Assembly: GCA_003354225.1 (NCBI GenBank)
Contig: PIVH01000062.1
Location: forward strand, 1 to 8,758
DNA: 8,758 nt
From: Globobulimina sp.
Taxonomy: Eukaryota; Foraminifera; Rotaliida
Direction: 5' to 3'
The notes beneath the pieces are model-generated. The model was given only the letters and a program-made list of their open reading frames with translations, was not told the origin of the DNA and made no database searches. The position numbers and the translations under genes were made by a program. Positions 1 to 6,078 of the stretch are shown here, one piece after another; position 1 is the first letter of the stretch; every line of letters starts with the position of its first letter.

Positions 1-285
1 GTACATGAACATTTTCTTATAAATGGACGCCCGTAAATGGCGAAATCGCTATATTTATAAGCTGTATAAATGGCATATAAATGACAAAAACATATTTATA
101 TAGCTATTTATAAGATTAGATTTCAATCAATATAAATAGCATATAAATATGTTTTTTTGGATTGTCATTTATAAAGGTATTTATATAGCCATTTATATGA
201 AATGTTTATAAATATGTTTTGAAAAAATAACATTTTTAAAAAAAATAATAAAAATTTACTAAACAAAGCAAACACAAAGCACTAA
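1..285. other. Non-coding region downstream of gene A
   Basis: No convincing gene is seen in these 285 bases. The stretch is very AT-rich and contains scattered relatives of the intron repeat unit (TATAAATGGC, TATAAATAGC, TATTTATATAG). It also has a small palindrome around 38-52 (GCGAAATCGC core) and the nested inverted repeat at 68-194. On the minus strand, T-runs follow gene A's stop at about 225-260 and could belong to its 3' end, but no AATAAA signal is visible on that strand. It could also hold an intron or exon edge of a gene lying to the left. Confidence 0.6.
68..194. repeat. Nested inverted repeat (MITE-like or hairpin)
   Basis: The left arm at 68-112 is matched by the reverse complement of 131-194, with an 18-nt loop at 113-130. 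The inner arms (86-112 and 131-156) differ by a single inserted base. The outer parts (AAATGGC at 68 with GCCATTT near 188; TATAAATGAC near 76 with GTCATTTATA near 164) match again with two indels. The arms contain the same TATAAATA words as the introns. It could be a foldback element, a structured 3' end, or a source of intron repeat material. No coding capacity is seen. Confidence 0.6.
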
Positions 286-1061
286 TTAGTTTTTTCTCCG
301 TTTTGTTTGAGGTGGTGGATAAATATTAAATCTCCATGAATTTCCCTCAAATGTTACGAATTTATAAGGTTTCCTTTTATTATTTCTATGTTTTCCAGAT
401 GCTAAGTTATATATTATTTATATTATATTTATATTATATTTATATTATATTTATATCTTATTTATATCGTATTTATATAATACCTTTTTTTGATTTCAAG
501 TTTGGATGTCCTTTTTCAATCGATGCAGGTAATTGTGGTTTGGGTTCTATATATGAAGTGCAAGGATAATTCAGCGAATATGCGTAGATATTAACTGGTA
601 TGCACTAATTTGCGTTTATATGAACTTTTGATTTGTGTCGTTTTGATTGGTATCTGTAACATTGGCTTATTTTTAAAATAAATTAAATAACTTTTTAAAA
701 GACTATCTTGCTGATTATACCATTTACTTAATATACGATTGAATTCAGTTAGAGCCGTATTCCCATTACATAATAAATTATGCAATTGTGGGGCTCTTTT
801 AAGTAATTTACGCATTTCATAAGATTGATAAAAATGTTCTGGTTTACCACCGCCAATAAATAATTCTGAAACATATAATAATTTTTTTAAATAAGATAGT
901 TTCCATAAATTGCAAGTGTTTAAATCTACAGCGACATCTTTACAAAAAATAGATTCTTTCAATTTTAAATTCAATGTTGATAATAAATATTCATTTTGAT
1001 GTATACCAAAATTGATAATATCACTACCTGCAATATCTAGTGAAAGTCGACCTGTACTCAT
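286..1061 (-). CDS. Gene A: TGRLSLD-module protein, basic C terminus, 3 exons
   Basis: This is an unrecognised family. The model is join(1061-626, 546-484, 401-286), giving 615 nt, 204 aa and a TAA stop. The start is ATG at 1061, because the protein begins M-S-T-G-R-L-S-L-D like genes B and D. Residues 1-145 (exon 1) are the shared module, with a D-x2-x2-L-W-K-L-S-Y-L-type stretch near residue 52. Exon 2 is 63 nt and Pro/Lys-rich. Exon 3 codes a basic tail (N-N-K-R-K-P, K-R-R-K-N) that could be a nuclear-localisation or nucleic-acid-binding tail. Both introns are phase 1. Left unspliced, the first ORF stops at 591 within intron 1. The gene is last in a minus-strand C-B-A series, 92 nt after B. 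Its exon 2 end and intron 2 are homologous to exon 6 and intron 6 of gene B. Function is unknown. Confidence 0.7.
402..483 (-). repeat. Gene A intron 2 (82 nt, phase 1), 11-bp array
   Basis: It begins GTATTATATAA and ends TATAACTTAG. It is built of tandem ATATAAATA units in the A-rich orientation relative to the gene. It matches gene B intron 6 end to end, with one extra 11-bp unit. Confidence 0.75.
547..625 (-). other. Gene A intron 1 (79 nt, phase 1)
   Basis: It begins GTTCAT and ends ATATAG. It lacks the 11-bp array and instead carries GCAAATT and GCATATTCGC words resembling those in gene D intron 1. Other donors, such as GTGCAT 15 nt downstream, lead to a stop in exon 2, so this donor is chosen by frame. 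Confidence 0.6.
626..1061 (-). CDS. Gene A exon 1: shared N-terminal module
   Basis: The exon is 436 nt and ends in phase 1. It codes the complete N-terminal module found again in genes B (exon 1) and D (exon 1). The opening T-G-R-L-S-L-D-I is written with different synonymous codons from B, so conservation is at protein level. The body is Leu/Asn/Lys-rich with a predicted-helical look. It has no signal peptide, membrane segment or recognisable catalytic motif. Confidence 0.75.
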
Positions 1062-1153
1062 GGTTAAATAAATTATGAAGTAAGTATTTAAAAAACTCTA
1101 AAGTCTGAATTGAAATCAAGAGCGTTAACTAAAAATATTAATCCAATAAACTA
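1062..1153. other. Gene B to gene A spacer
   Basis: This 92-nt AT-rich spacer separates the stop of B from the ATG of A, both on the minus strand. It must hold B's 3' end and A's promoter and 5' leader. On the minus strand it contains TCAGACTTTAGAGTTTT, loosely like the GCAGTC...AGTTT sequence ahead of gene B. No canonical AATAAA is seen. Confidence 0.5.
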
Positions 1154-1380
1154 TCATTTATCCTCATCTTCATCCAAACTATATCTTTTTGCATCATCAT
1201 GAAATATATTATTTAAACATTCATCTAAACCTGAAACTGACAAAGTTTCAAGTGTTGCCTCCTTCAAAATCAATCCCCATGTCGCTTTCATAAAATTCCG
1301 TTGCAAAGACGTATTTCTTGAATCCGTTCCCATAATCCGCATCCGATCATGACGATGCCATGGCGCTGGCGGCCGCGCTG
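1154..1380 (-). CDS. Gene B exon 7: acidic C terminus with GC-rich start
   Basis: The exon is 227 nt and codes residues 229-303 plus the stop. The first 12 residues are Ala/Pro/Arg/His-rich and come from the only GC-rich patch in the window (1344-1380). The rest is ordinary AT-rich coding DNA ending in an Asp/Glu-rich tail (D-E-D-E-D-K). No domain is recognised. Confidence 0.65.
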
Positions 1381-2457
1381 CTAAGTTATATATTATTTAT
1401 ATTAAATTTATATTTTAATTATATATTATTTATATGATACTTATATAATACCTTTTTCTGATTCCAAGTTTCGAAATGATTTTTCAGTCCAATCAGCTGT
1501 ATATATTTACATCACATTTATATACTCATTTAGATATATTTACATCACATTTATACACCATTTATATACCTCTAAATATTTTTGCATCAAAAAAATAGTC
1601 GACACTATTTATATATTATTTATATAATATTTATACATTATATATAAAATATTTATAACATACATATTATTCGATATGTCATCATTTCCTTTCCTATTTA
1701 TATATTAATTATATATCATTTATATAATATTTATATACTATTTATGACATACTCATCAATCGGTGGCGAAAAATCAATACCATACCTGTTTATATGATAT
1801 TTATATACTATTTATACACTATTTATATATTGTTTATAAAATATATAGTGCATACGTGTCAAATCGTAGTGTTTTTAAATTTATGCCAGCAAAAATATCT
1901 TCTTTTTCTTTACGCTCTTTTTTAAACATACCAGCACGGACACAGGCCTTTTCTTTTTCTTCTTCTTCTTGCGCTGTTTAAAAGCTATGATAGTGATGCG
2001 ATTTTGCGCAAGCATATATATAAATTAATATACCATAACACACGGATTTTGCGCAAGACACTGCACACGGATTATTCTGAATATAGATTTTATATATTTG
2101 TTTATGTAATATTTGATCAAGGCGCCAATTATCTGATATATGCGCAAATTCTTTCGCAAATTCATCTTGGTTTTTATAAATTATTTCATACAATTCAAAT
2201 GATCCCTCTTTTAACATTCGTAATGTAGAACTTTTATCATATGAAAAATGAATATCTTTTGTTAATTGATACATATATGCAAAATTCCATAAATCCGCTG
2301 TATAAAATTTAAATGCCACATCACACCCTGACAATAACTCAGATTGCTTATAGTTGTAATTTAATATTGATAATGTATACTCATTTTCGTCATGCAATAT
2401 AAAATCAATAATCGTGCCGCCACCTTCGATATCTAACGACAACCTTCCGGTGTTCAT
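1154..2457 (-). CDS. Gene B: TGRLSLD-module protein with micro-exons
   Basis: This is an unrecognised family. The model is join(2457-2034, 1973-1856, 1785-1753, 1693-1664, 1604-1570, 1496-1452, 1380-1154), giving 912 nt, 303 aa and a TGA stop. The start is ATG at 2457 because M-N-T-G-R-L-S-L-D matches genes A and D; the frame is open further upstream but has no ATG. Residues 1-141 are the shared module. Residues 142-180 are Glu/Lys-rich and probably helical. Exons 3 to 6 are only 33, 30, 35 and 45 nt. Residues 208-223 (KIFR, then A-D-W-T-E-K-S-F-R-N) match gene C residues 246-259. The C terminus is acidic. The micro-exon region is the least certain part of the window, but phases close through all six junctions and the homology to C supports exons 5 and 6. 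The alternative is a shorter unspliced ORF ending at 1978, with a separate gene to its left. Confidence 0.6.
1381..1451 (-). repeat. Gene B intron 6 (71 nt, phase 1), 11-bp array
   Basis: It begins GTATTATATAA and ends TATAACTTAG. It is homologous to gene A intron 2, including the flanking exon bases, and is exactly 11 nt shorter. A second AG three bases later (TAGCAG) makes a tandem acceptor that would add or drop one residue. Confidence 0.7.
1497..1569 (-). repeat. Gene B intron 5 (73 nt, phase 1), absent from gene C
   Basis: It begins GTATATAAATG and ends ATATACAG. It carries a variant unit with TGTGATGTAAATATAT twice. It splits the KIFR / ADWTEKSFRN block, which is continuous in gene C exon 3. 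Confidence 0.65.
1605..1663 (-). repeat. Gene B intron 4 (59 nt, phase 2), 11-bp array
   Basis: It begins GTATGTTATAAATA and ends ATATAAATAG. It has the same length as intron 3 and similar ends, so the two may be recent copies of one another flanking the 30-nt exon 4. Confidence 0.6.
1694..1752 (-). repeat. Gene B intron 3 (59 nt, phase 2), 11-bp array
   Basis: It begins GTATGTCATAAATA, nearly the same as the start of intron 4 and of gene C intron 5, and ends ATATAAATAG. It is the minimal form of the array intron. Confidence 0.6.
1786..1855 (-). repeat. Gene B intron 2 (70 nt, phase 2), 11-bp array
   Basis: It begins GTATGC and ends ATAAACAG. It contains repeated ATATAAATA units in the A-rich orientation. 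Splicing joins the Glu/Lys-rich exon 2 to a 33-nt exon in frame. Confidence 0.6.
1974..2033 (-). other. Gene B intron 1 (60 nt, phase 1)
   Basis: It begins GTATAT and ends AAACAG. It has no 11-bp array. A 13-bp sequence (GATTTTGCGCAAG on the plus strand) occurs inside the intron at 2000-2012 and again in the flanking exon at 2045-2057, a possible trace of a tandem duplication. Confidence 0.55.
2034..2457 (-). CDS. Gene B exon 1: shared N-terminal module
   Basis: The exon is 424 nt and ends in phase 1. It carries the T-G-R-L-S-L-D-I opening, an N-E-Y-x-L-S-x-L-N stretch shared with gene A (near residue 25), and an A-D-L-W-N-F-A-Y segment aligning with A's N-L-W-K-L-S-Y. It is Cys-richer at its end (residues 130-141). 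Read on without splicing, the frame stops at 1978. Confidence 0.7.
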
Positions 2458-2564
2458 GATTAAACTCTTTGACTGCTGACAGAGTGTGATGAAAATCAGA
2501 ATTCTAAAAACCTCTTTAAATAAATTGTTTAAACACAAAACAAAAAAAAAACAAAACTCACATT
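2458..2564. other. Gene C to gene B spacer
   Basis: This 107-nt spacer lies between C's stop and B's ATG on the minus strand. About 18 nt after the stop there is a long T-run (A-run at 2540-2549 on plus), a possible 3'-end signal. Close to B's ATG lies GCAGTCAAAGAGTTTAATC, whose GCAGTC recurs ahead of gene C and, inverted, ahead of gene D. No AATAAA is seen. Confidence 0.5.
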
Positions 2565-3139
2565 TTACTTATTTTTATTTTTATATGCACATCCCATCGA
2601 ACTGCAATATTTCCATAATTCATTCAATTCAAATCGATCGTTAAAATAAGATTTAATTTGACTGAGTCTATTTTCATTAATAAAATGATATCTATACTTT
2701 TGTAAATAAACCCATAACGATACATTATGGGTATGTGTCCACTTTTTATTTTGATTAAATTCTAAATTTTTCTCCAATATATCATCATAAACTTCATTTC
2801 TAAGTTCATCCAAATCCAAATCAATGATTGGTAAAAGTCTATTTGTTCCATCCTTTGCTTTAAAAGTTCCCTCAAATAATTGCAAATTAAATGTGCCAGT
2901 AAATATTTTTTCTAACTCATTAAAAACATCAGGATACATCAAAGAATACGGCTCCCATTCAGGTTGTATTCTTTTTGACTTTTCTTTCCGTCCCTCCTCA
3001 AGCCAATATTTAAAACATTTATAATTTGCAGCAAATTCAAATATTGCTCCATTTATATATGCCAATACTACTCCTTGTCGACCAAATTTCCATCGATATA
3101 TATTTAAAAGATTATTGCGTGCCTCTAAACCCATAATTC
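2565..3139 (-). CDS. Gene C exon 7: C-terminal region
   Basis: The exon is 575 nt, residues 756-946 and the stop. It has aromatic and charged mixed composition with a central acidic I-I-D-L-D-L-D-E-L stretch. The end is Y-C-S-S-M-G-C-A-Y followed by alternating Lys/Asn. The in-frame ATG at 3134 could suggest a separate gene, but phase joins it to exon 6. Confidence 0.8.
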
Positions 3140-5992
3140 CTAAAATAATTATATATTTATATATTAAAAAAAACTACAAACCAAAATATAGTATATAATT
3201 TGGTACCAATATTAGGAATTGCACGGTCACACAATCCACAATTAAATAACATCATAAGATGGTTTGGCAATAATTCAATGTCTCGACGATTCCTGTATCC
3301 AAACGAATAATGATTATATACTGGATCTTGATATTTATTTTGTTTACAATCTTTTGGCTCGAATCTATTTATATATTATTTATATATTATTTATATGATA
3401 GTTATATACTATTTATATATTATTTATATATTATTTATATAATAGTTATATACTATTTATATATTATTTATAACATACAAATAATCTGTCCATGTTCGCC
3501 AATGTGACTCCATTTCGCATTGGAATTGAACAGGAGATGAAAATGGCATTTTTAATAAAGATTTTATTTTATCACAATCACTATCTCTCATTTCCAAAAT
3601 ATGTTTCGCCCACCAAAGAGGCATACAAATAGGTGCAGTATAACCCGGTATAACATCACATTGTATTTTACCATTGGGGTATTTTAAAGATCGTCTGTAA
3701 TAAAGATCAAAATCATGCACGTAACAACCTTTGCCAAGGCCAAGCTTGACGCAATCAGCATTCCTCCCTTCTTTATATTTATCATATTTGATCGTATCAA
3801 TATCATATCCAACGTCTTGCTTATATGCATTTTTTACATCATCAAATTCAAATTTACCCATAAGAAATGCAAAATAATTTGGAATATCACAGGGCGCTAA
3901 ATGAATTATTGCTTGTCTCATATTTACTTTCATTCTTTCTTTATCATCGTCTGTAATCTACAAAGATACATGCATTTATATACTATTTATATAGCATTTA
4001 TAATACATCTATATAGCATTTATAATACCTTTTTAGTAATATTTTTATTTGACACTTCCCAGCATTGATGAAATGGGCGATCTGCCAATCTGGTTTCGTT
4101 TGTGTTTTTTACATATACACGGAAGGTATCAATATTATCATCGCCGTATATATCCTCTCTGTCAAGCAAATATTGCGTCAAACCCATTTCATATTGTTTG
4201 CATGGATAATGTTTAACATGCGGTAAGTCATGGCGTCTGGTTTTTTCACAACGATCCCAAAAAGCTAATCTACTTTCTGCGGATATTCTGTAGTATTTAA
4301 GTGCGCGATATCGTCTCTTTGCAGTGATTAATAAACTTTCCCGATGAAAACCACACGCAGTTGACTATATAAACAATATGTAAATTATATATAAATACAA
4401 TGTAAATATAATATAAATACTATGTAATTATACCACTGCCAACATTAATTTTACCCATGCCGTTAAATTATAATTCCATCTTCTTTTCCGGCCTGTTTTG
4501 GGATCACATTCAGGAAACAATATTGATTTCTTTGTTTTTTTATCATAATGTTCTTGTTCTAACCCGCCCATAACTAGTTTGCACACATTTTTGTTTACAC
4601 CCAATCCATCCGTTCTTATTTGAAATCCTTTTTTTTCTTTTTCACATTTTTTCATATTTTCTTTGACAACACGCTTCATGACCGGAATAAAAGTACCATG
4701 CCCTTCACCTTTTGGTACTATTCCTTGATGTAATATAAAATTGGGCCCTGTTGAAACTATTAAATATGAACATGGAATTGGTTGATCTGTCGATAAATCT
4801 GCACTCTCATCAAATGTTTCATTGTATTGCGATTCACCAATCTCTTTGATATCATCCTGTTCATTTTCTTTTGTTTCATCTACATTTTTTTTTAATTCTT
4901 TCCATGGATTTCTTGCAGATAATATATGCGCATCGACTTTACCATATATATTACGAAATGATTTCTCTGTCCAATCAACTAAAAAGATTTTGTAATCAAT
5001 GCGCATTAAGGCATTTCTAATCAATTCTATTTATATAGTGTTTATATACCATTTACAAACTATTTATATACTAATTATAGATAAACATACGATTTGCTTT
5101 ACGCAATATAAACTTTAACATCCATCGCTTAAAAAAATCAAAATGACCCCGGTTACAAATACTTTGCATAACTAAATGATCTAAATCGTGTTCGGGATAA
5201 TATAATTCTTCTTTGTTTAATACAGTTTGAATTTCCCCCACACGTTGGTTCATAAAATCAGTGACCCATTGAGACACTTTGGAATTTTGCGTTTTTAATG
5301 AATTTTTTAAAATCCATGATATCTATATATTGATTATATATTATTTATATATTATTTATACGCTAGTTATATACTATTTATATAATATTTACATGTTATT
5401 TATATATTTTTATATGTTATTATTTATATATTATTTATATACTTATTTATATGATATTTATATATTATTTATATAATATTTACATATTATTTATATAATA
5501 TTTACATATTATTTATATACATACCAATCGTCCAGTGATAAACATACCGCCAGTGCCAATACTAAATATTCTGCGTGTTTTGCCACCATCATATTCTACA
5601 TACACCTTCGGTACACTAAGGACATCTTCATCTAATACGCGTATATTACGACAGAATTGTAGAGCAGGCGAGCATTTATTACTTCGTAGACATCGAATGC
5701 GTGATGACATAACTCGAATGTTACTGTTCAAACTAACAACATTATGATAAGCTCCTTTATTTAGACGTTCTTGAAAAGGACAATAATTTCCTGCAATTTC
5801 TTTACATTTCCGGGACCCGCAGAAACCTTTAATACTTGCAATGTCACGGTCCATATATATTTTGCCTTTGTTAACATTTATATTATGAACATGTTGCAAA
5901 GTTGCATTCGTTGTTAGTAACAGCGCATTTAATCCATCTTGCACTGTTCTAGTCTGTTGATTAATCATCTTTGCGCTTTTTGAAAAACGCAT
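2565..5992 (-). CDS. Gene C: large orphan protein, 7 exons
   Basis: This is an unrecognised protein. The model is join(5992-5525, 5322-5091, 5026-4434, 4364-4029, 3957-3479, 3364-3207, 3139-2565), giving 2841 nt, 946 aa and a TAA stop. Exon ends are in phases 0, 1, 0, 0, 2, 1. The ATG at 5992 is preferred (context ACA-ATG). The frame is open to an ATG at 6073, but that start would overlap gene D's start and give 973 aa. Visible features are six Cys in residues 58-114, a D-W-T-E-K-S-F-R-N block at 251-259 shared with gene B, an acidic stretch around 275-310, and a C-x2-C knuckle at 745-748. There is no signal peptide or obvious membrane segment. Exons 4 and 6 have no long ATG-started ORF but are fully open in the spliced frame, which is strong support for the model. 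A structural or nucleic-acid-binding role is conceivable but not shown. Confidence 0.8.
3140..3206 (-). other. Gene C intron 6 (67 nt, phase 1), weak repeat
   Basis: It begins GTACCA and ends TATTTTAG. It has a T-run and only one or two TATAAATA words, closer to an ordinary short intron. Without splicing, the exon 6 frame ends within the intron. Confidence 0.65.
3207..3364 (-). CDS. Gene C exon 6: CxxC knuckle
   Basis: The exon is 158 nt, residues 703-756, with phase 2 entry and phase 1 exit. It is open and starts L-F-E-P-K-D-C after joining. It includes H738 and the C745-G-L-C748 pair, a possible half zinc-binding site, although no clear second pair is visible nearby. Confidence 0.75.
3365..3478 (-). 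repeat. Gene C intron 5 (114 nt, phase 2), regular 11-bp array
   Basis: It begins GTATGTTATAAATA and ends ATATAAATAG. This is the clearest array: units ATATAAATAAT, ATATAAATAGT and ATATAACTATT recur in a higher-order order. Its length is 59 + 5 x 11. Confidence 0.8.
3479..3957 (-). CDS. Gene C exon 5
   Basis: The exon is 479 nt, residues 544-703, and ends in phase 2. It is acidic at its start (I-T-D-D-D-K-E-R-M). A Gly-Leu-Gly-Lys-Gly-Cys segment is followed by a Tyr-rich stretch and P-G-Y-T-A-P-I-C-M-P-L-W-W. It has a well-mixed composition typical of a folded globular domain. No family is recognised. Confidence 0.8.
3958..4028 (-). repeat. Gene C intron 4 (71 nt, phase 0)
   Basis: It begins GTATTATAAATGC and ends TTTGTAG. 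TATTATAAATGCTATATA occurs with small variations, in the A-rich orientation. Confidence 0.75.
4029..4364 (-). CDS. Gene C exon 4 (no long ATG-started ORF)
   Basis: The exon is 336 nt, exactly 112 codons, phase 0 at both ends (residues 432-543). It is open throughout, starts S-T-A-C-G-F-H-R and ends N-I-T-K-K. It is basic and Tyr/Arg-rich in the first half. Its only ATG lies mid-exon, so a simple ORF search misses it. Confidence 0.8.
4365..4433 (-). repeat. Gene C intron 3 (69 nt, phase 0), T-rich orientation
   Basis: It begins GTATAATTAC and ends TTTATATAG. It is the only minus-strand intron whose units run in the T-rich orientation (TATTTATATNN) relative to its gene. Retention meets a TAA at its second codon. 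Confidence 0.7.
4434..5026 (-). CDS. Gene C exon 3: shared DWTEKSFRN block
   Basis: The exon is 593 nt, residues 234-431, and ends in phase 0. It holds I-D-Y-K-I-F-L-V-D-W-T-E-K-S-F-R-N (243-259), matching exons 5 and 6 of gene B without an intron. An acidic, probably disordered stretch follows, then a Gly/Lys-rich region (P-K-G-E-G-H-G-T-F) and a basic end. The DNA of the shared block differs from gene B mainly at third codon positions. Confidence 0.8.
5027..5090 (-). repeat. Gene C intron 2 (64 nt, phase 1)
   Basis: It begins GTATGTTTATC and ends ATATAAATAG, with several degenerate ATATAAATA units. Splicing gives A-N-Q-L-I-R across the junction. Confidence 0.7.
5091..5322 (-). CDS. Gene C exon 2
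   Basis: The exon is 232 nt, residues 157-233, and ends in phase 1. It starts I-S-W-I-L straight after the acceptor and is charged and probably helical (Q-T-V-L-N-K-E-E-L, F-F-K-R-W-M-L-K-F-I-L-R-K). No ATG opens it; it is read only through splicing. Confidence 0.75.
5323..5524 (-). repeat. Gene C intron 1 (202 nt, phase 0), longest 11-bp array
   Basis: It begins GTATGTATATAA and ends ATATATAG. It consists almost wholly of 11-bp ATATAAATANT-type units in the A-rich orientation, with variants such as ATGTAAATATT and GTATAACTAGC. Its length equals 59 + 13 x 11. Confidence 0.75.
5525..5992 (-). CDS. Gene C exon 1: Cys-rich N-terminal region
   Basis: The exon is 468 nt, residues 1-156, and ends in phase 0 at TTG|GTATGT. 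Cys occur at 58, 63, 71, 101, 107 and 114 (C-x4-C-x7-C and C-x5-C-x6-C). With nearby Lys/Arg these could bind a metal or form disulphides. The end is Gly-rich (S-I-G-T-G-G-M-F-I-T-G-R-L). No family is recognised. Confidence 0.75.
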
Positions 5993-6078
5993 TGTAACCG
6001 GTGTAGAGTGATAAAGTGATTTAGACTGCTTTACACTTTTCAAAAAACACTTTACTTTGTAGTCGAATGACACAAACT
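5993..6078. promoter_or_regulatory. Bidirectional gene C / gene D upstream region
   Basis: These 86 nt separate the preferred ATGs of two divergent genes. There is no 11-bp array. The region holds TTTAGACTGCT, repeated ACACTTT words (6032-6057) and GATAAAGTGA. The GACTGCT word recurs ahead of gene B, at 2469-2477 on the plus strand. If the alternative starts (6073 minus, 6067 plus) were used, the two coding regions would overlap. Confidence 0.45.

Noticed and set aside
336-569. Plus-strand ORF rich in Tyr, Ile and Leu over gene A intron 2 and exons
   Set aside because: The 11-bp unit is open in all three frames when read in its T-rich direction, so it creates such ORFs by itself. The same applies to the plus-strand ORFs near 3310-3507 and 5279-5476.
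1358-1376. Cloning-vector remnant suggested by CCATGG and GCGGCCGC
   Set aside because: Both sites lie in an open frame continuous with the flanking exon and no longer vector-like sequence surrounds them. Kept only as a point to check.
1763-1981. Plus-strand ORF across gene B exons 2 and 3
   Set aside because: It is composed of antisense exon and repeat sequence with a serine/phenylalanine-biased composition. The minus-strand model explains the same bases with closed splice phases and paralogy.
1978-2538. Unspliced 186-aa version of gene B
   Set aside because: It has no ATG before 2457, and its last part is translated from intron and antisense low-complexity sequence. Splicing at 2033 continues the frame through homologous downstream exons. 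It remains the fallback if splicing is not confirmed.
5323-5524. CRISPR-like array
   Set aside because: The units are 11 bp, contiguous and degenerate, with no unique spacers and no cas-like gene.
5993-6073. Upstream start for gene C at 6073
   Set aside because: It is in frame and possible, but it would overlap gene D's start codon region and consume the only divergent promoter space. A short Q-S-K-S-L likeness between this stretch and the frame upstream of gene B's ATG was noted, but five residues are too little to decide.
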